A stretch of 49,740 nucleotides of DNA from Vulcanimicrobiia bacterium (GTDB taxonomy: Bacteria; Vulcanimicrobiota; Vulcanimicrobiia; Vulcanimicrobiales; Vulcanimicrobiaceae), in the NCBI GenBank assembly GCA_025934645.1, contig JAICWY010000012.1:1-49740 (forward strand), in the 5' to 3' direction. The notes under the pieces were generated by a model that saw only the letters and a list, made by a program, of their open reading frames with translations, ran no database searches and was not told the DNA's origin. How positions within the stretch are numbered: the first letter of the stretch is position 1; every line of letters starts with the position of its first letter. Below are positions 6,878-15,062 of this stretch, piece by piece. The translations under genes and the position numbers were made by a program.

Positions 6878-9550
6878 ATGAAGAACGCAGTACGCATGGC
6901 CGGCGCACTTGTGCTGGCTCTCGGGTTGGGCCTCTTTACGTTTTCACCGGCGAGCGCGCAGCCGCTCACCGTAACGCGCGCCACACTGAAGAACGGCTTG
7001 CAAGTCGTCGTGGTGCACGATCCGCTTGCACCCGTCGTTACGACGGTGTTGAATTACCGCGCCGGATCGAACGATCAACAGTTCGCCGGTGAAGCGCACG
7101 CGCTGGAGCACATGATGTTCCGCGGCACGCCGGACGTCTCGCAAACGCAGCTCTTCGAGATCTCTCAGCTCATGGGCGGCGACTACGACGCCGACACGGA
7201 AGCCGAGACCACGCAGTATTTCTTCTCGGTTCCCGTGCAGTATTTGGACGTCGCATTGCGCGTCGAGGCGGATCGCGCGCGCAGGCTAACGCTGGCGCAA
7301 TCGGGCTGGGAAGCCGAACGCGGCGCTATCAAACAAGAGGTCACGCAAGACGATAGCGTTCCGCTGGCCAAGCTGTTCCAGCGCACCATTCTGCCGTCGA
7401 TCTTCAAAGGCACGCCCTATGCGAAAGACGGCTTGGGCACGCTGTACTCGTTCAATAAGCAGATCAATGCAAAGGTGCTGCGCTCGTTCTACGACACCTG
7501 GTATCACCCGAACAACGCCGTGTACATCATCACGGGAAACGTTGACGGGCCGGCGGCGATCAAGCAAGTGCAGAAATACTTCGGCAGCATTCCGGCCGGA
7601 AAACTGCCTGCGCGCGGCGTCGTGTCGCTGCAGCCGCTCAAAGCCGCAAGCTACCGGGTAAACAGCGATCAGCCGTATACGCTCGTCGCCGTCGCTTACC
7701 GGTTACCCGGCTGGAAAGATAAGGATTACGCCGCCGCCCAGATTCTCGAGTCGGTTTTGAACAACCAGCGCGGCGACATCTACGGCCTCGTTGCGTCAGG
7801 CAAATCGCTCTATGCCGGATTTCAAGATGTTCAATCGCACCCGTACGGCACGGCGAGTGCGGCGATCTCCGTGGTGCCGGTTACCACCAAACCCGAGGCC
7901 GCTGCGGCCGATTTGGAAACCGTGCTCGCGAATTACCGCAAAAACGGCGTTCCGGCAGATTTGGTGCAAGTGGCCAAACAGCGTGCAATTGCCGACGCGC
8001 AATTCCGCGGCAACTCGATTCAGGGCCTTGCGTTCGAGTGGAGCCAGGCCGTAGCGGCGCAAGGGGAATCCTCGCCCGATGAAATGCTCTCGGCGATCGA
8101 GCGCGTTACCGTGGACGACGTCAACCGCGTGCTTCGCAAATACGTCGATCCCTCGCGCGCGATCACCGCGTACGCGGTGCCGAAGAATCTGGGCAAAGTA
8201 AACGGCGGCGCGTCCAGCACGGCGAAAGAGAACAACACGATCACGCCGGAAAAAGCGCAGCCGCTCCCGGCTTGGGCGCAGGCGGCGTTCGCGCACGTCA
8301 GCGTGCCGCAGGAAACGCTGCACCCCGTAAAGATCACGCTTTCGAACGGCATGCACCTTATCGTGCAGCCGGAACACGTCACCAAGACGGTTGAAGTGCA
8401 CGGCAGCATCCAGAGCAACGAAGCGATTCAGGCGCCGGCCGAAAAGCTCGGCGTCGGGGATATCGTCGCGGGACTCTTCCCGTTCGGCACCACGACGTAC
8501 AACCGCATCGAACTCCGCCGGCAACTCGATGCCATCGCCGCCGAGGCGACGGCCGGCACCGATTTTTCACTCCGCGTGCTTAGCGACAAGTTCGATCGGG
8601 GCGTGCAGCTCCTCGCCGACGAAGAGCTGCATCCCGCATTTCCCGAGCAAGCCTTCGGGATCGTCAAACAGCAAAGCGTGGGCGCGCTCACGGGCGTGAT
8701 GACCTCGCCCGATCACTTAATCGACGTCGCGCTCAACAAAGCGCTGTATCCTGCAACGGATCCGGTTCAGAAGTTTGCTACGCCTACGACCGCGGGCTCG
8801 GTGGCGATCGACGACGTAAAATCGTATTACGCGAATGTTTACCGTCCCGACATGGCTACGGTCGTCGTGATCGGTGACGTGACGCCCGACCAGGCGCGCT
8901 CGGTTTTCGAGAAATACTTCGCCGCGTGGAAGGCGCAAGGGCCCAAGCCGGACGTAACGCTACCCGTCGTGCCGAAAAACGCTTCTGCGAGCGTCCAGGT
9001 TCCCGACACGGGGCGCGTGCAGTCGGAGGTCGAGCTCGCGCAAGTGCTGGATCTCAAACGCGCCGATCCCGATTGGGCGACGCTGCAGGTCGGCAACAAC
9101 ATTCTGGGCGGCGGTGGATTCGGGTCGCTGCTCATGAACGATCTGCGCGTGAAACACGGCTATGTGTACGATGCGCGCTCCAGCATCGAGTCGTACAAGA
9201 ACCGCGCGGAATTCTCGATTACGTACGCATGCGATCCCGATAAGATCGTGCCGGCGGAGCGCCTCGCAATCGCCGACCTGCGTTCGCTGCAGAGCGGCGT
9301 CATTGCACCCTCGCAGTTGGAGAAAAGTAAAGCGATGCTCATAAGCGACGTGCCGCTGCGCCAGCAAAGCTTCGAAGGCGTCTCGGATCAGCTGCTGCGC
9401 TTCGACTCGTTGGGATTACCCTTGAATCAAGCGACGCTGGACGCGCAGCGCGAGCTTTCGGCAACCGCGCAGAGCGTTCGTGCGGCGCTGAAGAAGTGGA
9501 TCGATCCCACGAAGTTCGTGCGCGGAATCCAGGGGCCGGCGCCGAAGTAG
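6878..9550 (+). CDS. Secreted M16 family zinc peptidase, two-domain
   Basis: An 890-residue exported protein. Residues 1-27 are a signal peptide ending SPASA-Q. The first M16 half has the inverted zinc motif HALEH (residues 74-78) and the downstream glutamate ligand in ERGAIKQE about 75 residues later, so it should be an active metallopeptidase. The second half (from about residue 480) has the fold but lacks the HxxEH motif, as usual for the non-catalytic half of pitrilysin-type enzymes that form a closed chamber. The ATG at 6878 sits 12 bp after recG and directly precedes the signal peptide. Likely role is periplasmic or secreted peptide breakdown; substrate unknown. Confidence 0.9.
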   Translation: MKNAVRMAGALVLALGLGLFTFSPASAQPLTVTRATLKNGLQVVVVHDPLAPVVTTVLNYRAGSNDQQFAGEAHALEHMMFRGTPDVSQTQLFEISQLMGGDYDADTEAETTQYFFSVPVQYLDVALRVEADRARRLTLAQSGWEAERGAIKQEVTQDDSVPLAKLFQRTILPSIFKGTPYAKDGLGTLYSFNKQINAKVLRSFYDTWYHPNNAVYIITGNVDGPAAIKQVQKYFGSIPAGKLPARGVVSLQPLKAASYRVNSDQPYTLVAVAYRLPGWKDKDYAAAQILESVLNNQRGDIYGLVASGKSLYAGFQDVQSHPYGTASAAISVVPVTTKPEAAAADLETVLANYRKNGVPADLVQVAKQRAIADAQFRGNSIQGLAFEWSQAVAAQGESSPDEMLSAIERVTVDDVNRVLRKYVDPSRAITAYAVPKNLGKVNGGASSTAKENNTITPEKAQPLPAWAQAAFAHVSVPQETLHPVKITLSNGMHLIVQPEHVTKTVEVHGSIQSNEAIQAPAEKLGVGDIVAGLFPFGTTTYNRIELRRQLDAIAAEATAGTDFSLRVLSDKFDRGVQLLADEELHPAFPEQAFGIVKQQSVGALTGVMTSPDHLIDVALNKALYPATDPVQKFATPTTAGSVAIDDVKSYYANVYRPDMATVVVIGDVTPDQARSVFEKYFAAWKAQGPKPDVTLPVVPKNASASVQVPDTGRVQSEVELAQVLDLKRADPDWATLQVGNNILGGGGFGSLLMNDLRVKHGYVYDARSSIESYKNRAEFSITYACDPDKIVPAERLAIADLRSLQSGVIAPSQLEKSKAMLISDVPLRQQSFEGVSDQLLRFDSLGLPLNQATLDAQRELSATAQSVRAALKKWIDPTKFVRGIQGPAPK

Positions 9551-9551
9551 C

Positions 9552-10226
9552 GTGATCGCAGCCGTTGGGTTCGACTTCGATCACACACTGGGAATAGACA
9601 ACAAGCTCGAGCGCGTCGCGTTTCTGCGCATGCTCGACTACGCGTGTGAAGATGAAGCCGAACCCTTGGGCACGCTTGCGGAAGAGATCGAGCGCATCGA
9701 CGCGCTGCTGGTGCGTCAGCGGTCCGGCCGGTGCACGATCGAAGACGCCGTCGAATCGTTCATGCGCGAGCGCGGATGCTCCGATGCCTCGCAATACGTG
9801 GAGCAATACAAAACGATGTGCGTGCAGATGGTGGATTCGTTTGTAATCCCCGAACCCGGCGCGCAGAAGATGCTCGCCGAATTGCGGCGCCGCGAGATTC
9901 CCGTCGCGATTCTGACCAACGGATGGTCGCCGTTGCAACAGCGCAAGGCTGAACGCGTGGGATTCGAAGGGCCGGTCATCGTCAGTGCAGACCTAGGCGT
10001 GCAGAAACCGGAGCCCGCGGCATTCGAAGCGTTGGCGCGCGCGTTCGGGCGGAGTCCGCAAGAAATCGCTTATGTCGGCGACACGCCTGCCGGGGACATC
10101 GGCGGAGCGCTTCGCGCCGGAATGTTCGCGGTCTGGCTCGATGCGGAAGGCATTGCATATCCGCAGGATGTTCCTGCCGCCTCGGCCGTGATTCACAACC
10201 TCGCGGAACTACCCGCCCTGGTGTAG
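9552..10226 (+). CDS. HAD family hydrolase
   Basis: A 224-residue phosphatase-like protein of the haloacid dehalogenase superfamily. Motif I is FDFDHTLG (nucleophile Asp and acid/base Asp separated by one residue, residues 7-14). Motif II is ILTNG around residue 120, motif III is the Lys in GVQKPEPAAFE, and motif IV is YVGDTPAGDIGGA. A helical C1-type cap lies between motifs I and II. The last part resembles phosphoglycolate phosphatase and Neu5Ac-9-phosphatase-like members. GTG start at 9552, one base after the M16 stop. The substrate cannot be named. Confidence 0.85.
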   Translation: MIAAVGFDFDHTLGIDNKLERVAFLRMLDYACEDEAEPLGTLAEEIERIDALLVRQRSGRCTIEDAVESFMRERGCSDASQYVEQYKTMCVQMVDSFVIPEPGAQKMLAELRRREIPVAILTNGWSPLQQRKAERVGFEGPVIVSADLGVQKPEPAAFEALARAFGRSPQEIAYVGDTPAGDIGGALRAGMFAVWLDAEGIAYPQDVPAASAVIHNLAELPALV

Positions 10227-10238
10227 AACAGCGGGGCC

Positions 10239-10796
10239 GTGCCCAAGATCACCGGTGGAAACCTCGGCAGCCGCAAACTCAAATCCCCCAAAGGGATGAA
10301 TGTCCGTCCAACGCCCGGGCGCGTCAAAGAATCGCTATTCTCGATTCTGCAGCCGCGCATCGCCGGAGCGCGCTTTCTCGATCTTTTCGCCGGCACCGGC
10401 GCGATCGGTTTCGAAGCGGCCTCGCGCGGAGCGCAGAGCGTCGTCTCGGTAGAAGGGCATCGCGACACGGCGGAAGCGATCAAAGAAGCCGCCGATCAGT
10501 TCGGGGTCTCGGGAACCGTCGACGTAATCTCCGCGCCGGTTGACCGCGCGCTCTACCGCCTCGACGGCAAGTTCGATATCGTCTACGCCGACCCGCCGTA
10601 CGATAATGAAATTCCGCTGCAGATGTTCCGCCTGCTCCTCGAACGAGGACTGCTTGCGGACGACGCGCTGGTCATCTTCGAGCACAGTGCCCGCACCATT
10701 CTGCCGGACATACCGGGGTATCGCGGCGTGCGTGAAGAAGTGTATGGCGATGTCGCGCTGGCTTTCTTTACGCCGAGCGGTACCGCCACAGGGTGA
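10239..10796 (+). CDS. rsmD: 16S rRNA (guanine966-N2)-methyltransferase RsmD
   Basis: A 185-residue SAM-dependent methyltransferase that methylates G966 of 16S rRNA on the 30S subunit. The N-terminus ITGGNLGSRKLKSP and RPTPGRVKESLFSIL is the RsmD signature, FLDLFAGTGAIGFEAASRG is the SAM-binding motif, and ADPPYD is the catalytic (N/D)PPY motif. GTG start at 10239. The stop overlaps the coaD start (GTGA). The rsmD-coaD pair is conserved widely in bacteria, which supports both calls. Confidence 0.95.
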   Translation: MPKITGGNLGSRKLKSPKGMNVRPTPGRVKESLFSILQPRIAGARFLDLFAGTGAIGFEAASRGAQSVVSVEGHRDTAEAIKEAADQFGVSGTVDVISAPVDRALYRLDGKFDIVYADPPYDNEIPLQMFRLLLERGLLADDALVIFEHSARTILPDIPGYRGVREEVYGDVALAFFTPSGTATG

Positions 10797-11314
10797 CCCC
10801 TGTGCTTAATGGCCGTCCGGCGCGGGTTCCCCGCGCGATCTATCCGGGCTCGTTCGACCCTCCCACGAACGGGCATCTCGACGTCATCGAACGTGCGTCG
10901 AAGTATTTCAGCGAACTCATCGTAGCCGTCGTCGTCAATCCGCAGAAACGCGAACCCATGTTCACGCTCGAAGATCGTGAAGAGATGATTCGCAAGTGCG
11001 TCGCTCACCTGGCAAACGTGCGCGTCGAACATTTCCGCGGGCTGCTGGCGGACTACGTGAAATCTCTCGAGGCGGACGTGATCGTCAAGGGGCTGCGGGT
11101 CGTCTCGGATTTCGAGAACGAGATGTCCACGGCGCTGATGAATCGCGCGCTCTCGGACGTCGACACCATGTTTCTGATGTCGGACCAAAAGTACTCGTTC
11201 GTCAGCTCCAGTATCGTCAAAGAAGTCTTTTTTCTCGGCGGAGACGTCGCCGCGCTGGTTCCGGATCCGGTGATGCGCGTCATGGCCACTAAACGGGCGA
11301 CGCTTCGAAAATAA
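10793..11314 (+). CDS. coaD: Phosphopantetheine adenylyltransferase CoaD
   Basis: A 173-residue enzyme that transfers AMP from ATP to 4'-phosphopantetheine, the fourth step of CoA synthesis. It has IYPGSFDPPTNGHLDVIERA with the (T/H)xGH nucleotidyltransferase motif near residues 25-28, KGLRVVSDFENE, and SSSIVKEV near the end (the ISSTxVR-type motif). GTG at 10793 overlaps the rsmD stop; about 12 residues precede the conserved core, so a slightly later start is possible although none is obvious. The gene is followed by a coiled-coil gene with a strong SD. Confidence 0.96.
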   Translation: MTPVLNGRPARVPRAIYPGSFDPPTNGHLDVIERASKYFSELIVAVVVNPQKREPMFTLEDREEMIRKCVAHLANVRVEHFRGLLADYVKSLEADVIVKGLRVVSDFENEMSTALMNRALSDVDTMFLMSDQKYSFVSSSIVKEVFFLGGDVAALVPDPVMRVMATKRATLRK

Positions 11315-11327
11315 CGGAGGGTAATTA

Positions 11328-11888
11328 ATGTCGGTCTATCGCGTTCTGGAAAAATTGGAAGCCTATATTCACGAGGGCACCTGGCTGCCCGCCGGCTACC
11401 GCGTGCTCAGCGAAGAGCGGCTGATCGAATTCGTCGAGAAGATCCGTTCCACGCTGCCTGAAGAGGTCGGCCGGGCGAAACTGATCGCGAAAGATCAGGA
11501 CCGCATGATTCGCGCCGCGCAAGAGAAAGCGCAAACGATCGTGACGGAGGCGACGAGTAAGCACGAAGAACTCGTCGACGACCACGAGATCGTGCGCCGT
11601 GCGCGCACCACCGCCGACGTGATTCTTCGCGAAGCCGAAGAGCGGGCCCGTAAAGTGAAAGAAGGCGCGGACGGTTACGCCGCGCAGCTGCTCGGCGAAC
11701 TGGAAGCGCGGCTTTCCAACGCGATCGGCTCGGTACGCAAAGGCCGCGAAGCCCTTACGCCGCGCACGGTTGCCGCGACGCCCTCGCAACCGGTTGCCGA
11801 CGCCGCTGCAAAGAGCAAGCGGGCCGCGTTCGACGCTCAAGCGCCCGACGAGACGGCCGCTTTAGAATCCGTGGAATTGGTACAATAA
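11328..11888 (+). CDS. Coiled-coil protein resembling ATP synthase b/H-type stalks
   Basis: A 186-residue soluble protein of unknown function. Residues 5-45 form a compact N-terminal piece (LPAGYRVLSEERLIEFVEKI) and residues 48-145 are an unbroken heptad-rich helix with many Glu, Arg, Lys and Ala residues, similar in composition to ATP synthase subunit b or V-type subunit H. The C-terminal 40 residues are Ala/Pro/Thr-rich and likely disordered. There is no membrane segment and no ATP synthase gene nearby. A strong SD (GGAGGG, 6 bp before ATG 11328) marks it as highly translated. Its place between coaD and the PDZ/Lon protease suggests a cell-envelope or division-related scaffold, which is an inference. 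Confidence 0.6.
   Translation: MSVYRVLEKLEAYIHEGTWLPAGYRVLSEERLIEFVEKIRSTLPEEVGRAKLIAKDQDRMIRAAQEKAQTIVTEATSKHEELVDDHEIVRRARTTADVILREAEERARKVKEGADGYAAQLLGELEARLSNAIGSVRKGREALTPRTVAATPSQPVADAAAKSKRAAFDAQAPDETAALESVELVQ
11881..11886 (+). promoter_or_regulatory. Possible extended -10 element before the PDZ/Lon protease gene
   Basis: TACAAT at 11881-11886 preceded by TGG (an extended -10, TGN). No -35 match is visible 16-18 bp upstream. It lies 9 bp before the ATG at 11896, so any transcript starting from it would have a leader of only about 3 nt. Confidence 0.35.
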
Positions 11889-11895
11889 ATGCGCG

Positions 11896-12873
11896 ATGCG
11901 CATTCGACTAGCTCGTAGCCGGGCAGGTCTGTATATCGCGGCCGTCATTTTGGCGGCCGCGGCCACATTCGTCCCGACGCCGTATTCATTGATGCTGCCG
12001 GGGCAAGCCATCGATTTGCGCGGTGTCGTTTCCGTGGCAAGGCATACGCCGCCGCCTCCGCCGCTGTATTTGACCGACGTGCGTTTCGCCCCGCGCGCGA
12101 CGCTGACCGAACTGCTTACCGGACTTCTTCCCGGCGCGCGCATCGTCCGCACGAAAGACGTAGTGCCGCAAGGCGTGACGGCCGTCGAGTACGACGGCGT
12201 CGAACGCGAAGCGATGAGCGAGAGTCAATCGATCGCCGCATTCGTCGCCGAACGCGCCGCGGGTCTGCGCGTGCCGGTGCCGCGGTCGCGCGTGCTCGCC
12301 GTCTATTTCGCCGCCAATGCGCCCGCCAAGAAAGTGCTTCGATCGCTCGACATGCTGATCGCGCTCAACGGACATCCGATTGCGTCGAATGCCGATGTGC
12401 GCCAAGCGCTGGAGCACGTAAAGGCGGGCAGCGTAGTACGCATGTCCGTCATGCGCCGCGGAACGGAATTGCGCCTTATGGTGCCGACAATGCAATATAA
12501 AACCCGCACGGCGCTGGGCGTGTACTTGACGACGATTTACCAGCGCCCGGAGATTCCGGTTGCGGTCGCATTTCATTTGCCCGGCGTGGCGGGAAGTTCC
12601 GGCGGCTTGATGTTTGCGCTGGAGATCTATCGCACGCTGCGTCCGGCGGGGCATCCCGGCTCGCAGCGAATCGCGGGAACCGGCACGATCGCTTACGACG
12701 GAAGCGTCGGCCCCATCGAAGGCGCGGCACAGAAAGTTGTAGCCGCACGAAACGCGGGCGCCGGCGTCTTCCTCGTGCCGGATGAAAACTACAATGAAGT
12801 CGCCGGAACGCCGGGCATCAAGGTCGTTCCGGTCAAGGATTTTGCCGAAGCCCTCAAGGCAATAGGCGGTTAA
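11896..12873 (+). CDS. PDZ and Lon-type protease domain protein (SepM/YlbL family)
   Basis: A 325-residue membrane-anchored serine protease. Residues 10-30 form a single N-terminal membrane anchor, about 120-205 a PDZ domain (LDMLIALNGHPIASNADVRQ in two parts), and about 220-325 a Lon proteolytic domain with nucleophile Ser in GVAGSSGGLMFALE and the paired Lys in GAAQKVVAARNAGA. This is the arrangement of Bacillus YlbL and streptococcal SepM, which cut extracytoplasmic peptides. The order rsmD, coaD, this gene matches the rsmD-coaD-ylbL region in Bacillus. Its stop overlaps that of the convergent Crp-family gene (TTAA, 12870-12873). Confidence 0.85.
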   Translation: MRIRLARSRAGLYIAAVILAAAATFVPTPYSLMLPGQAIDLRGVVSVARHTPPPPPLYLTDVRFAPRATLTELLTGLLPGARIVRTKDVVPQGVTAVEYDGVEREAMSESQSIAAFVAERAAGLRVPVPRSRVLAVYFAANAPAKKVLRSLDMLIALNGHPIASNADVRQALEHVKAGSVVRMSVMRRGTELRLMVPTMQYKTRTALGVYLTTIYQRPEIPVAVAFHLPGVAGSSGGLMFALEIYRTLRPAGHPGSQRIAGTGTIAYDGSVGPIEGAAQKVVAARNAGAGVFLVPDENYNEVAGTPGIKVVPVKDFAEALKAIGG

Positions 12874-13817
12874 ACCGGCGGCGCCTGGACGTTCTGCGCG
12901 AAGGCTTCTAAGCGCGCGCGATCGATTGCTTTGACGCGTCCGCGGTCCAGCTCTACTGCACCGGCATTTTTGAGCCGCAGTAACGCGCGCGCAGCCATGT
13001 CGCGGACGGTACCCGCCGCCGCAGCGATCTGCGCTTGCGAGAGATGCTCGACGCCCGGAAGACCGCGCGTCATGCCGACCGACGCGCGAGCGTAGCCCAA
13101 CAAAAACTTTGCGACGCGCTGCAGCACGTGAGCGAACGCAAGATCGGAGATCGTGTCGATCGAACGGCGGCGTCCTTGCGACGCAGCGGCCAAAAATCCC
13201 AGCGCGAGTTCGGAATCGTTGCGGCAGGCGTGCAGAACGGCTTCGCTGGGAAGCGTGACGACGGTTGCGTCGGTCAGGGCTTCGGAGCGCGTCGTCGAGC
13301 CGCCCTGATCGAAGGTCCCGGAATCATTGAGCGTGTCGTGCGTCAACCGCTCGCCCAGCGTGTGGGTTTTTCCGTCGGCGGAAAGCAGGGTCAGAATCAC
13401 TTTGCCGTGTTTAACTATGCCGAGATACGGCCACATTTCGCCTTCATCGAAGATCGTCTCGCCGGCTTTGAATTGACGCTCGCTCATCTGAGCGGCGAGC
13501 TCGCGAATCGTCGTGGCCTTCGCGGTTCCGAACGGCTGCACGTGCTGTAGGAACGCTTCGCCTTCCGCGTTTTCATCGATGCGCTCCAGGCGGACCGTCC
13601 AGCGGTTGGAACCCAAATTCCGTGCATCCCACGAAAATTTTCCGGCGCGCAGTTGCGCCATTTCGTTGCGCAGCGCGCGCGGGTCGGTCTCCTCGTTAAT
13701 CTCGAGGAGCGCACCCATGGTGAGTTTGTCGAAGGCGTCGAGGATTTGCTCGGTCTTCGTAGCAGGCAAAAGCGAACGGGCATCAAGCGTGATGGCCGCG
13801 GGACGATTCATTGGCAT
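12870..13817 (-). CDS. DUF2249-Crp/Fnr fusion transcriptional regulator
   Basis: A 315-residue protein with three parts. Residues 8-80 match DUF2249 (LDARSLLP, then KTEQILDAFDKL, then WTVRLERI), a small TusA-like fold. Residues 105-215 form a cyclic-nucleotide-binding beta roll (FKAGETIFDEGE, KHGKVILTLL). Residues 235-305 form a Crp-type winged helix with recognition region SQAQIAAAAGTVRDMAARALLRL. The cAMP phosphate cassette is not conserved (LNDSGTFDQGG instead of FGExAL and RxA), so cAMP is not the likely signal. No cysteine cluster for Fnr-type iron-sulfur binding is present. Start: ATG 13817, with ATG 13811 as an alternative. Divergent from the thiolase gene, which it may control. Confidence 0.8.
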   Translation of the reverse strand: MPMNRPAAITLDARSLLPATKTEQILDAFDKLTMGALLEINEETDPRALRNEMAQLRAGKFSWDARNLGSNRWTVRLERIDENAEGEAFLQHVQPFGTAKATTIRELAAQMSERQFKAGETIFDEGEMWPYLGIVKHGKVILTLLSADGKTHTLGERLTHDTLNDSGTFDQGGSTTRSEALTDATVVTLPSEAVLHACRNDSELALGFLAAASQGRRRSIDTISDLAFAHVLQRVAKFLLGYARASVGMTRGLPGVEHLSQAQIAAAAGTVRDMAARALLRLKNAGAVELDRGRVKAIDRARLEAFAQNVQAPPV

Positions 13818-13822
13818 CGGGA

Positions 13823-13837
13823 AGGGTGGTTCACCCT
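13823..13837 (+). promoter_or_regulatory. Short hairpin with TGGTTCA loop between divergent genes
   Basis: AGGG (13823-13826) and CCCT (13834-13837) enclose the loop TGGTTCA; the stem can be extended inward as GGGTG-GTT-CACCC. It is 23 bp before the thiolase ATG and just upstream of the DUF2249-Crp start. A matching hairpin with loop TGGTTCT lies 20 bp before the acetyltransferase gene at 34116. Either an operator or an RNA element. Confidence 0.35.
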
Positions 13838-13860
13838 CGAGGCTGGAAACCCCGCCCGCT

Positions 13861-15057
13861 ATGTCCATTTCCGAGAACGATATCGTCATTATCGCCGGCG
13901 CGCGCACGCCGTTCGGCAACTTCGGCGGGGTGCTCGCCGACTTCACCGCAACCGATTTGGGCGTCCACGCTGCCGAGGCGGCGCTGGCGCGCAGCGGCGT
14001 TCCCAAGGAGCGCATCGACGACGTCGTGTTCGGAAACGTGATGCAGACCAGCGCGGATGCGATCTACCTCGCGCGCCACATCGGGCTGCGCGCGGGAATC
14101 CCCGTTGGCGTTCCGGCGCTCACGCTGAACCGCTTGTGCGGCTCGGGGCTGCAAGCGATCCTGACGGCCGCCAACTCGCTCAAACTGGGCCAGACGACAT
14201 ACGCGCTCGCGGGCGGGACCGAGTCGATGAGCCAAGCGCCGCACGTCGTACGCGGCGCGCGTAAAGGCCTGCCGCTCGGCGCAACGGTGAAGTTCGAGGA
14301 CACCCTTTGGGAAGCGCTCACCGACTCGTACAATGGCATGCCGATGGCAATCACGGCGGAAAATCTCGCGTCGAAATACGACATCGCGCGCGAAGCGTGC
14401 GACGAGTTTGCGCTGCAATCGCAAGAAGGCGCCGTCGCGTCGCAAAGCAACGGGTATTTCGGCGAAGAGATCGCGGCGATCGAGATCAAAGACCGCAAAG
14501 GCAACGTGACGATCATCGACAAGGATGAAGGCCCGCGCGCCGGATTGTCGATGGAGAAACTCGGCAAACTGCCGCCGCGCTTCCGCAAAGACGGCGTCGT
14601 TACGCCCGGCAATGCGAGCGGCATCACCGACGGCGCGGCCGCCGTCGTGCTCACAACGGTGAAGCAGGCAAAAGCCGACGGTATCGAGTGGATCGGCCGT
14701 TTGATCGGCGGCAGCGTGGTCGGTGTGGATCCCGATATCATGGGGATCGGTCCGGCAGTCGCCATTCCCAAAGCGCTACAGAGCGCGGGAATCGCGCAAA
14801 AAGATCTCGCCGTCATGGAGATCAACGAAGCCTTCGCGCCGCAAGTGCTCGCGTGCCTTAAAGAAATGGGCAGCAACGGGGTGCGGTTGAATCCGCACGG
14901 CGGCGCAATTTCGCTCGGACATCCGCTCGGCGCATCCGGTGCCCGCATTGCGTATACGGCGCTGCACGATCTTCGCGCCAACGGCGGCGGATACGCCGTC
15001 GCGTCCGCGTGCATCGGCGGCGGTCAGGGGATCGCCGCGGTCTTTAGCGCCGAGTAA
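13861..15057 (+). CDS. Acetyl-CoA C-acetyltransferase (thiolase)
   Basis: A 398-residue thiolase that condenses two acetyl-CoA to acetoacetyl-CoA or runs the reverse. The acyl-accepting cysteine is Cys93 in NRLCGSG, the catalytic His is in MEINEAFAPQ and GGAISLGHPLGASGAR, and the second catalytic Cys is in SACIGGGQG near the C-terminus. Length fits the biosynthetic class. Start ATG 13861. With the enoyl-CoA hydratase and 3-hydroxyacyl-CoA dehydrogenase at 17.4-19.0 kb it would form a C4 acyl-CoA route for butyrate-type, polyhydroxybutyrate-type or crotonyl-CoA metabolism; which of these cannot be told here. Confidence 0.93.
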   Translation: MSISENDIVIIAGARTPFGNFGGVLADFTATDLGVHAAEAALARSGVPKERIDDVVFGNVMQTSADAIYLARHIGLRAGIPVGVPALTLNRLCGSGLQAILTAANSLKLGQTTYALAGGTESMSQAPHVVRGARKGLPLGATVKFEDTLWEALTDSYNGMPMAITAENLASKYDIAREACDEFALQSQEGAVASQSNGYFGEEIAAIEIKDRKGNVTIIDKDEGPRAGLSMEKLGKLPPRFRKDGVVTPGNASGITDGAAAVVLTTVKQAKADGIEWIGRLIGGSVVGVDPDIMGIGPAVAIPKALQSAGIAQKDLAVMEINEAFAPQVLACLKEMGSNGVRLNPHGGAISLGHPLGASGARIAYTALHDLRANGGGYAVASACIGGGQGIAAVFSAE

Positions 15058-15062
15058 ACGCC

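Noticed and set aside
13513-13860. N-terminal extension of the thiolase by 116 residues
   Set aside because: These codons are antisense to the DUF2249-Crp gene; thiolase homology begins at ATG 13861.
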